A DNA stretch of 41,894 nucleotides from Cylindrodendrum hubeiense. Its lineage: Eukaryota > Ascomycota > Sordariomycetes > Hypocreales > Nectriaceae. The stretch's first letter is position 1. Each line of letters opens with the position of its first letter. This document shows, piece by piece, positions 1-8,918 of this stretch. The stretch spans positions 1 to 41,894 of the forward strand of contig JAANBB010000361.1 of NCBI GenBank assembly GCA_014621425.1, given 5' to 3'. The translations under genes and the position numbers were made by a program. A model generated the notes under the pieces. It did not search any database and was not told the DNA's origin. It worked only from the letters and a program-made list of their open reading frames with translations.

Positions 1-1345
1 CGCCGCGCGTGGAGAAGGAGGTGTGTCTCTTCTCGTGTGTTCTGAGAGCTTCATGCGTGTGCGTGCGCGAGTGCGTGGGTGAGAGCATGTGTTGCTTAGG
101 ATGTCGTGATGGCGAATGCTTGCGAGTGAAGCCACCTCAGCTACACACGGTGGCCAGTGCTCTTGACGTGGTGGGCCATGCCGCTAATTGAGACCAAAGC
201 TAGCAAAGTCACTCTACCTAGGGCAAGGCACCTGTTCAGTGGGGTGGCTGCAAGGTCGAGAAAACTTTCTGGTCGGGTGAGCCACCGGAGATGGTCGGCG
301 CCGAGGGGAAAATAGGCACATCGTGTTGTAGGCGACATCGGATGGGTACGACGGTGGAGATCGAGATGCCATCTGGGAGATGGCGGCGGTGGAAGACGCG
401 GAATAAGGGAAATGGGACAAGGACGAGGGGAAAGGAGGCGGTGGGGAACAAATGACAATGTGGAAGGTGAACATCTGACTCATTGCCGAAACACGTATCT
501 AGACGAGGTGGTGATTGATTGTTGCGACAGAGTACTGCACATCAGTACTCCCTGGCTAGTTGGGCTGAGCTATCGTGAGATTTTCGGTTTGGTGTTGTTG
601 GGCCAAGATCGTCAATGTGGCTGTGGTTGACGTGAACGGTCCAAAAGCAACGAGGCATGGATGAGACCCATGCCGCCAACCGACAACCATCACACCTAGG
701 ATCGCTTGGTGGACGTAATAAGCTTAGCAACAGCAGCGTCTCAGCCGTCTCTCCATTGTCGCAGAGTGGGTTCGCATGGGCTCCATCACTCGGGCAGCAG
801 GCAGGCAGCGAGCGGCTACTCCAGAGTCAAGCTCCGACCAGAATGCACGAGAGCGGATTGTCCCAGATGCATCCCATGTGGTCCACTACATCTGAGCCAG
901 CTTTGCCAACCCCCGCAGTCAGCCCATAGCCAGATCTCGATGCCCTCGCTTCTGGTAAAATGACTGTTGGTTGTGTCTTGACTCTCTCCAAGTTGGATTG
1001 TCACTTCCGCGTTGACTGCGAGACGTTCCCACCGGGAGCAGAATTTTCAGTGTCACGAAATGTGGCCAACTACAGTAACTCCATATTTGCGTCCCCTTTG
1101 GATAACTCGATTTTTTCTGACCGAGAATAGAGCATTATTAGAGTGGTGGGAGCAGATGGTATGAGCTTCTGCTCATCAACAGTCGCTGTGAATTGCCTGC
1201 TTGGGTCTGGCGTCTGGCCCAAGGCCCGATGGGGCCGGGATGGCACGAGCGTTTACCATCGCAGCTCCAGCGCTAGAACGACAACACGTTTTCGCTCTTC
1301 GACCAGTCTCATCTTCATCTCCGCGGCGAAGCCCGTTCGCGGGCG

Positions 1346-1356
1346 NGGGGGGGGGG
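1346..1356. other. Undetermined base next to a poly-G run
   Basis: A single N sits immediately before a run of about ten G. This is a typical place for base-call or assembly uncertainty. Any reading frame crossing it is unreliable, because the true length of the G-run is unknown. Confidence 0.9.
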
Positions 1357-1694
1357 GCTGGCGGGTAGAATGAATAGTTGGTAGCTGGCCGTTGGAGCTG
1401 ATGGTGGGAGGGGTTAGTCGGGGGGTTGAAGGTAAACACGGAGGGCTGGGGTGACAATAGTCGGACCCTGATGAGCCTGAACGGGCTGTTCGATTGAGAC
1501 AGAAGCTTGTGAGCTCTGGCTTCATCCACTTGGTGCTTGAGGCTCCATTCTTCAGGTACCGAACGCCCCATCGAGAGAGGATACTAGGTGTGGTCGCCTC
1601 GTCTGCAGGGATGCAGGAGCGTCCCGGTTGGTACTCCGTAGCTTCTAGGGCGGCTATGGAAGATGCACCCCCAGGCTGTGCCTTTTGGGATTCG

Positions 1695-1772
1695 CTGGGT
1701 GAGTTGGGTGAGTTGGGTGAGTTGGGTGAGCTGGATTCGCTGGATGAACTGGGTAAGCTGGGTAAGCTGATA
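1695..1772 (+). repeat. 9-bp minisatellite (gagttgggt type)
   Basis: Four near-identical 9-bp units (gagttgggt, the last ending gagctggat) are followed by diverging related units (tcgctggat, gaactgggt, aagctgggt). The unit is a multiple of three, so open frames on both strands run through it and give repetitive peptides such as Gly-Glu-Leu or Thr-His-Pro. That explains several long but probably meaningless frames here. Confidence 0.8.
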
Positions 1773-2712
1773 CGATGCAGGATGGGACCTGATGGATGAG
1801 ATTTGATGGATGGGACTGGTTCGAGAGCGAGCACAGGCGGTCATGCAACCGAAGGCCGTACCCCGGCATGGGCGCCGTAGTACACACACGCATGATCGAT
1901 GATCGGGTTGGATGTTGTTGCGCTGTCAACCCGTTGGCTAGTCGGGAATGAGGATGGGAATGGCGGCCGGGAAGGCGACGGGAATGAGGTGCGGTAGAGC
2001 GGTAGAGCGGTAGAGGGCAAACGCAGTGGGATGGTGGGAGGGGCGGGAGGCGAGGCGGCATGGTCGTCAGGTAATAGAAATAGGGATTCGTCTCGGAAGA
2101 GTAAGGGTTTGACTCTATGTCGGGGATGGAGGGAGGGTGCGCCTGGTGAGGCGGTCGCCGCGGTCCTAGGTAGGCGAGCTAGGTGAGCGAAGTTTTTTCC
2201 CCTCCTCCTGCCCGCTGGCTGACCGCCGGCGCTCTTCGGGAAGCCGCGTACCGTCCACGCCGTGGTCGCCTTCACGATGCCCGCGCCCCCGTGTTTTCCG
2301 TCTTGGGTCGTCCACGTTGGGGTGTCCGCGTTGACGAGAAGCCCGGCCCCCGTATTTCCCGCCATCACGTCGAGGTCATTCGCACGTCGGTTCCCCATCG
2401 CGGCTACCACCATCAGCAATATCCCTTCATTTGATGTTTACAGCAACGCCCCCCCCCCCCCTCGCCGGAACCACAAAACGCAAGACGAGTCGTATAGTTG
2501 AAAACTATTCACCGATGCCCGAAGGTGGGAGGAGCACGAAACCGCCGTGTTTTCTCCAGTTTATGCTCCAGCGATGCTCCATGAAGCTCTAGTGTTGCTT
2601 CGTTAAGGAGGTCTCTGCCTTGGAAGGCGCAGACTTGCCAGGGCCGCGTAACAACGGTGACGTTCAGGATCTCGATGATCAGTTTTGGAACAGTGGAACA
2701 GGTGCTCCGGGA

Positions 2713-2808
2713 GCAGCTCGCCATCCGTCCAGCTCGTCATCCATCCAGCTCGTCATCCATCCAGCTCGTCATCCATCCAGCTCGTCATCCATCCAGCTCG
2801 TCATCCAT
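2713..2808 (+). repeat. 16-bp tandem repeat, five perfect copies
   Basis: The unit ccagctcgtcatccat occurs five times in perfect tandem from 2729 to 2808, preceded by one diverged copy at 2713-2728. Sixteen is not a multiple of three, so each copy shifts the frame. All three forward frames stay open through it as Ser/His/Pro-rich peptides, which argues against coding. Perfect identity between units suggests recent expansion or homogenisation. Confidence 0.9.
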
Positions 2809-3167
2809 TCAAGATGCGGAAGCAGGCGTCTCTCACTTGCATCCAACCCAGTTTGTCTGCAAAACGGCCCGGTCGTCGCCTGACTGGAATATCCCGGGAT
2901 CTGGAGCAGCCCGGGCGTCTGGAGGCGTGGGCTGGATGAGTGGGTGGGTGGGTGCCTTGCAGTTTTGTGCTCGCGCGCCTTGGGGCTGGTTCTTGCTTGT
3001 TTGGGACATCTGCTGTTTCTGTTTGGCCTGCGTCGTCTGGGGAGGCTCTAACACCCGAGCTTCTGACATGCGAGCTGAGACCCCGTGTCTACCGATGCGC
3101 ATGCGCGGCACTCCCGACGGTCTCTGCTCCTCCATCTGGACTCGTGGGGCCCCGGTTTTGTCATCTG

Positions 3168-3198
3168 CCTGTCCGCCTGTCCGTCTGTCCGTCTGTCC
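3168..3198 (+). repeat. 8-bp repeat (tctgtccg type)
   Basis: Three to four tandem units of the cctgtccg/tctgtccg type. It is a short pyrimidine-rich simple repeat in non-coding sequence. Confidence 0.7.
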
Positions 3199-3720
3199 AC
3201 ATAACGGCGTGGCCTTCCCTTCGCGTCCACGGTGCGGGCCTCTGGGTCGTCTTGGCCTTCCCGCTTTTGGTGTATAGCAATTTTGGCAGTCTAGAAAATA
3301 GGCTATTGTCTATTCAGGAATTAGAGCCTGGGCCATCAAGTGCCCAGGAATCCAGGTGGACGGATGCGTGCGTGCTGGGTCACGAAGCAGCGATGCTAGC
3401 GTCGGCGGGAGCCCCACCACACGAGCCCCCACCACAAGAGCCCCTTCGGCACCGGGCAGCAGAGGTTGCAGAACTTCAGAAAGTGAGAACCACATTCGGC
3501 GCTAATGCACGATGTGTCTAATCCCGGTCCAGTGGCTCAATACTCACAGCACTCACAGCGCGCACTCGCAGCGCTCACAGGGCTCGCAGCGGCCTAAGCG
3601 TTCCCAACTGCTCCACCCCTGCCCTCTAGAGCAAGGTACCGGTACGGGCACGGGGTACCGCAGAGTATCTGATCTGGCACTACTTCCGCTTCGGTGAAGA
3701 GGGTCTGGTGCAATGGCTCC

Positions 3721-3752
3721 TGCCATGCACGCCTTTTGCCATGCACGCCTTT
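3721..3752 (+). repeat. 16-bp direct tandem duplication
   Basis: Two perfect copies of tgccatgcacgccttt lie head to tail at 3721-3736 and 3737-3752. They are followed at about 3760-3785 by a 7-bp ggctgct repeat of three to four units. All of this is non-coding. Confidence 0.85.
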
Positions 3753-4319
3753 GGGCGCCGGCTGCTGGCTGCTGGCTGCTGGCTGGGGTTGTGGTGGTCA
3801 TACCTGACGACACCCGCTATCGGCCCCCAAAGGGCGTCGCCAACACCACTACCACCACTACGGCCCAGTGACTCAGGCGCTGTATCGCTGGAAAGCGCCC
3901 TAGCCCGCCGTGTTGCGCCCTATGGCCGTCATACTTGTCATGGGCGAGCATTCTCAATTTGTAATCTAGTCACAAAGGCTACGCCCTTCGGTATGTCGTG
4001 TGGTATGAGTAACACACTCAATTTTCCACGGCCATATATCTACTCGAGGGGATCCGTCTCTGCCCTGGCCCTGAGTCTCGACCTCAATCCAAAAAAAGAC
4101 CCAGCTGCTCCGTTTCCAGCACCATCACCAAGCAACCGCGCACGCTCCAAGCAGCCCACTTGGTACCACCGAAGCTACACCATTTTTCGCCTTCCCTCCA
4201 TCCACCCCTCCCCCCGGCCCCTGGCCACCAAGCACCAAGCACCAAGGCAAGCTCCTCATCAGCATCTCAACTTAGACTAGAGAAAGTACGGGATTCCCGT
4301 GCTCCTACTATATATCACG

Positions 4320-5825
4320 ATGGCGAGACCCTCCGCAACAGCCGCCTCCCATATCCTCAAGATCTCTCAAGACATTATGGCTCATCTTTCTCCCGACTCT
4401 GGCCCCCAGGCCAACCGTCCCCGGTCTGGCAGGACCGGTCTTGACATCAAGATCGAGAACCACTGGAGCGCCAAGGCTTACACCTCGGGCTCCACCATCA
4501 ACGGTCACGTCGTCGTCAACACCCAGCGAGACGTGCCCTTTGATGACTTGGAGATCCAGTTCACCGGCACTGCCTACACCCGCGTTGACTTTGTCAACCA
4601 GTACGCCACTTATGCCTCCCGACCATTCATGAAGCTGCGCATGCCCATCCGCGCCTCAGACTTCCCCAACCCTCGCGTTTTCCAAGCTGGCCGCACCTAC
4701 ACCATTCCCTTCCACTTCGTCGTCCCCCACCAGCTTACTCTTAGTGCGTGCTCCCACGACGTCGAGAACCCGGCTGTCAGGGATGCGCACCTGAGACTCC
4801 CTCCCACCATGGGCCAGTGGGAGTTCAATGACCAGTCCCCCGAGATGGCTCAGATTGAGTACTCGATCCGCGCAGCTGTCTTCCGCGACACTGCCGACGA
4901 GGGACGCAACATGTCCCTCGAGGGCTTCCACCTGGTCAAGGTCCTGCCTTCGCTCCCTGAGGATGCTCCCCTCGAGATCACCGCCAAGGACGAGCGGTAC
5001 CAGCTCTCCAAGACCAAGAGCATCCGCAAGAACCTGTTCTCTGCCAAGCAGGGCAAGCTGTCGGTCTCGGCGGCCCAGCCTAGCGCAGTCATGCTCTCCG
5101 CCGACGGCTTCCGCGCAAGCGAGTCGTTGGTTCATATCAACCTGGACTTTGACCCTGCTTCCGCAAGTGTTGTTCCTCCCAAGATCAACTCCGTCACTGC
5201 CAAGCTCCAGTCGACCACTTTCTTCAGCAACGCCCCCATGACCCACCTGCCCAACATGGGTTCCCGCATCAAGTACCAGTCCAGCCCGTGCCTCACCTAC
5301 TCTACTACTACGGCAATCCCAATCTCTCCTGTCGACGCCGTCTCTTGGGAGCAGGAAGACGTGTCCCAGCGTCGTGACTCCGGCTACTCAAGCGGCACCT
5401 GGCCTGAGGAGGAAACATCCGACTCTGATTCCCAGAGCCACAACTCGGCCAAGTCCCCCAACCGACAGGTCTCGGCACTCAACATCCCCTTCACTCTGCC
5501 CATGGGCAACAAGAAGTTCTTCCTCCCATCGTTCCAGTCATGCATCAGCGGCCGAACTTACTGCCTCCAACTCACCGTTTCGGTGGGACCCTCAAACACA
5601 AACTTCAACCTCTCGGTGCCACTGCAGATTGGTGTAGAGAACATTCACGATCTCCCCCAGGGCGATCTGCCTTCCTTCGAGAGCGCCATGGCTGAGGCTG
5701 AACAGGAGGCGGCCGATTTCCACCTCCAGCCGCGCTTGATGAATATCCCATCGGTGCAGTACCAACAAACTAGCACCCTCCCGAGTTACGATGAATTCCG
5801 ACGGCCAGCTGTTGCAGCGGCCTAA
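4320..5825 (+). CDS. Arrestin-domain protein (alpha-arrestin-like adaptor)
   Basis: Intronless frame of 501 residues. The start is the ATG at 4320; the frame is open a few codons further upstream only through a GTG. The N-terminal half is an arrestin fold: a beta-rich segment with I-x-I-x-N-H-W-S near residue 43, a D-D-L-E-I-Q-F-x-G-x-A strand near residue 79, and the family signature Y-T-I-P-F-H-F-V-V-P near residue 130. The middle (about 340-390) is Ser/Asp-rich and probably disordered, followed by a second beta-rich arrestin C-like half. Near the C-terminus is LPSY (487-490), resembling the L/P-P-x-Y motifs by which fungal arrestins recruit Rsp5/HulA-type (Nedd4 family) ubiquitin ligases. 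Such proteins direct plasma membrane transporters to ubiquitination and endocytosis; that role is inferred from the fold. Family is clear, exact orthologue is not. Confidence 0.85.
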   Translation: MARPSATAASHILKISQDIMAHLSPDSGPQANRPRSGRTGLDIKIENHWSAKAYTSGSTINGHVVVNTQRDVPFDDLEIQFTGTAYTRVDFVNQYATYASRPFMKLRMPIRASDFPNPRVFQAGRTYTIPFHFVVPHQLTLSACSHDVENPAVRDAHLRLPPTMGQWEFNDQSPEMAQIEYSIRAAVFRDTADEGRNMSLEGFHLVKVLPSLPEDAPLEITAKDERYQLSKTKSIRKNLFSAKQGKLSVSAAQPSAVMLSADGFRASESLVHINLDFDPASASVVPPKINSVTAKLQSTTFFSNAPMTHLPNMGSRIKYQSSPCLTYSTTTAIPISPVDAVSWEQEDVSQRRDSGYSSGTWPEEETSDSDSQSHNSAKSPNRQVSALNIPFTLPMGNKKFFLPSFQSCISGRTYCLQLTVSVGPSNTNFNLSVPLQIGVENIHDLPQGDLPSFESAMAEAEQEAADFHLQPRLMNIPSVQYQQTSTLPSYDEFRRPAVAAA

Positions 5826-6186
5826 GCAAGAGCAAAAAAGAACGTGAGAGTTATGGACTCTGTAGGAGAATAATGCATAATAATGGAGGGGTCATAATAA
5901 GTTTATTCAGCAAAGCGATGCTTGAGGAAAGGGAACGGGAACGTATTCACGAATTGTTTCTGGGTTTCTGTTGGACATGAAATCAATGAGTTGAGCGAGG
6001 AGTTTTGAGGCTTTTGAAACACAAATCCCATTTTCTTGTCAAGGGTTTTATGACGAGTACGCTATCTCTTGGATTCACTGCGATGTTGGCATGGATAGGA
6101 GCATATAGGATAGGACGGTTTGGGGGACATAGAAAAAATAGGGGTACATTCATTTCCAAACATTTATTCTGTCAACTTTGCACGCC

Positions 6187-6208
6187 TTGATTCTTGATTC
6201 TTGATTCT
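6187..6208 (+). repeat. Short ttgattc tandem repeat
   Basis: Three consecutive ttgattc units lie about 360 bp downstream of the arrestin stop codon, in AT-rich non-coding sequence. Confidence 0.7.
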
Positions 6209-7008
6209 GTCTCCTGTTATGTTTGCCACGATTAGTAACTGTCCTGGATAATATATAGTATGCCTCTCTTGTGAGGGATTCTTCAACACTAGAATAGCCC
6301 TTTGCGTGTGACCGTTGAAGTGAGCCGTGGGAGCGCTATTTTCTTACAACGCCTCGACCACAGTAAATATAAATAGCGATAGCCGCGGTGAGGGAAGAGA
6401 TAACTGTATGTACGCAGGGTCCTTGCCGTCGGCTGACGAGCCACGTGGGTTTCCGGCCGGCAAGCTCGGTGCCGCCGCATCACCGCCGCATCGCGGCCGC
6501 GGGCTGCCGCCACTGCAACACCCCCGGCAAACGCCGGTTGAGGTGGCAGTGAGTGGCAGTAAGGCCGACCAGGACCAGCCGTCCCTTACCCAATCGCACA
6601 AATTGAGCCCCATCGTCAGACGCGACTCGCCTCACTCGTTTGAGTATGAGATGCGTAGTCCGTGTGCGCAATCCGTGTGCGCAGTCGCAGCGCTCGCCCC
6701 CTGGTGGGTTGATGCTTGCTTCCCGCCCCTTGCCCACAGTAGCCTGGTGTTTGACGGATGGATCCAGTGGTGATTGGGCCATTTGGCCGGTCCGCCCGGC
6801 ACAACGCGCAGGCCTGGCTCCACATGGCCCAAAAGGGTCGCTCACAGGGGCTGCTGTAGCGTGTGATTGGTCAAAACACTGCGGGTCCGTTTTGCCCAAT
6901 GAGCTGTGGATACAGATTCCCTGGGACTTGTTCCCAAGCCATTGAGCATTTGCCTCGTCTTACCTCACTACCTTACTTCGACATCGTCGACGACGTAAAA
7001 GTGATGCG

Positions 7009-7254
7009 ATGAGATTGGCAATAGCCCTTGCGGTTTCTACTTTCAGTGTTGCGAATCTGCGGAGAACTTGCGGTGAAAGACGCCTGCAATCGTGTTCGGC
7101 CCAGGCGGATCTCCTGGTTAGAATGTCATTACACACAACATACGACCTCCACAAAACACGTTTCAGGTATGGCCCTCTGCCTGGTGCTAAACAGTCACCG
7201 TTCATGCAATATGCTTACATGTTGATATATCAGGGATTTCATTTGCAATATTAA
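7009..7254 (+). CDS. Possible small secreted-type ORF, very uncertain
   Basis: An 81-codon frame with a true ATG. The first 15 residues (M-R-L-A-I-A-L-A-V-S-T-F-S-V-A) have the charge and hydrophobicity of a signal peptide. The ATG follows a pyrimidine-rich stretch, with inverted CCAAT motifs about 140-230 bp upstream, which is a plausible promoter arrangement. Against it: only two cysteines, no family I recognise, sequence that does not look strongly coding, and an equally plausible chance origin. Kept only as a candidate. Confidence 0.15.
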   Translation: MRLAIALAVSTFSVANLRRTCGERRLQSCSAQADLLVRMSLHTTYDLHKTRFRYGPLPGAKQSPFMQYAYMLIYQGFHLQY

Positions 7255-7818
7255 CGTCGTCGAGGAGACCGTGTAGGGTCTCCAGGACCCAGCAATGTCG
7301 ACCACGGACGGTCTGGCGATGAGGTTCCGAACCGTAAGCTTTCGCCAACCCGCTCGCCGTCTGTGGGTTTCTGAAAGTGCATCTCATTGTCAGTTAAGAC
7401 TCGGGTGAACAGAGGAACCTTGAGAAGCCAATAATGGCTAATTACTTCCAAACTGTTGCCAAAGACGGGAAACGCGACTGTGTTTTGACTCCCAAGTCTC
7501 CGCGATTACACATGGAAAAAATCTTACAATGCCTTCCGATGGCAGCGTCGTATATCCCCACTCTCGGTATAGTCTCGATACCCGCTTTTAACAACATGAG
7601 CGCAAGAGTCCCCATACCGCCAACTGGCAGCCTGCGCTCATTGGCCGTGATGACTTGACGAGCTCAACATAGTAGCGGCACACATTTATTGTTGTGTGGC
7701 TAGATTACTGGTAGGCTATAGCGTCATACTTCTTGTTTGTACTAACCTGGTGCTAAGATTCCAGGAGGTGCAACATGAGGAGGCATTATGGTATGCTGAA
7801 GTCATAGGTTGCTTTCAT

Positions 7819-7854
7819 GCTATTTCCAACGAAGGTGCTATTGCCAACGAAGGG
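7819..7854 (+). repeat. 18-bp direct tandem duplication
   Basis: gctatttccaacgaaggt is followed directly by gctattgccaacgaaggg; the two copies differ at two positions. It lies in non-coding sequence. Confidence 0.75.
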
Positions 7855-8815
7855 TGTCGTTTGGTTGAGTGGTGCAATTGGAGCCCGAGTTGGCCTTATT
7901 ATGCACTGCTCAGCGAGGACATTTCGACCGACCATTGCAAAGAAGAAGTCAGCCAGCAACCTGATCATCACCAATCTGAAGCCAAAATCTTTGTGTGAAT
8001 TTTGGCATGGTTTTACGGTTCGAGAAACGTGTGCCGATTTATAAAGCGGGATTTGCGTGTGAGTTGGATAAGTGATGTAGTGTGAATGGGTTGCTAGCTA
8101 TTTTAACGATAGCTGAATACTGACAGAGTGAGTACCAGTTGGCTTCCACACATGATGTGCCTCGTTTATGGAAGAGCAGAAACTTGAGTCATGATTATAG
8201 CCCTTTATGGTGCTTGTGCATTGCTTTGAGCATATCGACAACTGTGGTGAGGGGGGGTTGATATTTGTGGTCGGAAACCCCGCCGGAAGCGGTCGGAACG
8301 CTAATACTGCCACCGGAAGCATTTTTGCAGAGAGCCATCGGAACGAACAGTGGGGACACAGTGACGAGTTCCATTTCGTGTCAACGAAGGGCGTCGAGAC
8401 GACGACATGTTGACATGTTGACAGCCTGCATAAGAGCTTAATTCGTCGTCTAATAATGATGGCGGAGTCGATCGTCGATCGCTACGCCTCGAACCCCTTC
8501 CAGACCCATGGAAACATCGTTCCGCGTACGAGGCCCTCACACAACGTCGATTCATCGCGGCCAAAGACGGAGATTTCGCCGAGATGCCCTTGCGCCGCTT
8601 CACATCTATGACGAAGGGCACACGATAAGTAAGACGGGATATGGGGCGCGAGGCTCGGAACTAGACACGGCCACCTTGAATCTGTTCGACGGCGAGCCTG
8701 CTTCCGCACTATTGGACGATGCTATCCGCGTACAACCGTCACTAAGACCCGCCCCGAGTTCTACTGTGGGGATTTGCCCCCGATGTGGGATGTGGGACGG
8801 ATCGCAAACTAAATG

Positions 8816-8822
8816 TATAAAG
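8816..8822 (+). promoter_or_regulatory. TATA-like element of the decarboxylase gene
   Basis: tataaag lies about 97 bp upstream of the proposed ATG at 8919, a suitable distance for a fungal core promoter with a short 5' UTR. Assigned by motif and position only. Confidence 0.4.
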
Positions 8823-8918
8823 AGGCGCCACGCCTCCAACGGTTGCTTCCGGTCCGCATCTTGAACCCGACAAGGCATTGAGACGAAGAGAGCCGCGAGA
8901 AAGCCATCCTTACGCATT

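Larger units (their letters stand above)
1..4319. other. Gene-poor region upstream of the arrestin gene
   Basis: I see no supportable protein gene or RNA gene in this 4.3 kb. Long open frames exist on both strands (for example 1253-1834 minus, 1841-2419 minus, 2940-3521 plus), but they overlap each other, are dominated by low-complexity Pro/Ser/Arg/His runs, often begin at non-ATG codons and match no family I know. The region holds several short tandem repeats (listed separately), one undetermined base inside a G-run near 1346, and C/T-rich tracts of the kind seen in fungal promoters and 5' leaders. The last few hundred bases (about 4030-4319) are probably the promoter and 5' UTR of the arrestin-like gene. 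Confidence 0.6.
5826..8918. other. Gene-poor region between the arrestin gene and the decarboxylase
   Basis: About 3.1 kb without a convincing gene. The first 100 bp downstream of the arrestin stop is AT-rich, with aataa-type motifs that could serve as polyadenylation signals. About 6410-6920 is GC-rich, with a cacgtg box and inverted CCAAT motifs (attggtc, gattggg), so it looks promoter-like. About 7000-8400 is AT-richer with only short frames. A small ORF at 7009 with a hydrophobic N-terminus is listed separately as a weak candidate. Confidence 0.55.

Noticed and set aside
1253..1834. Minus-strand 193-codon frame with Ser/Pro-rich start
   Set aside because: It begins at a GTG, crosses the N and the 9-bp repeat, and overlaps other equally long frames; no recognised domain.
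1841..2419. Minus-strand 192-codon frame, first 70 residues look protein-like
   Set aside because: The second half is Pro/Ser/Arg low complexity typical of C/T-rich leader DNA, and I recognise no family. Could be a first exon, but nothing downstream supports it.
2940..3521. Plus-strand 193-codon frame
   Set aside because: Composition follows the DNA repeats (Cys/Val/Pro-rich), no ATG context or family support.
3708..4280. Plus-strand 190-codon frame ending just before the arrestin gene
   Set aside because: Starts at GTG, ends about 40 bp before the arrestin ATG, and occupies what should be promoter and 5' UTR.
4656..5246. Long minus-strand frame inside the arrestin gene
   Set aside because: Shadow of strong codon bias on the opposite strand.
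6600..6945. Overlapping frames on both strands in GC-rich DNA
   Set aside because: Several mutually exclusive frames of similar length, no family resemblance; the DNA looks promoter-like.
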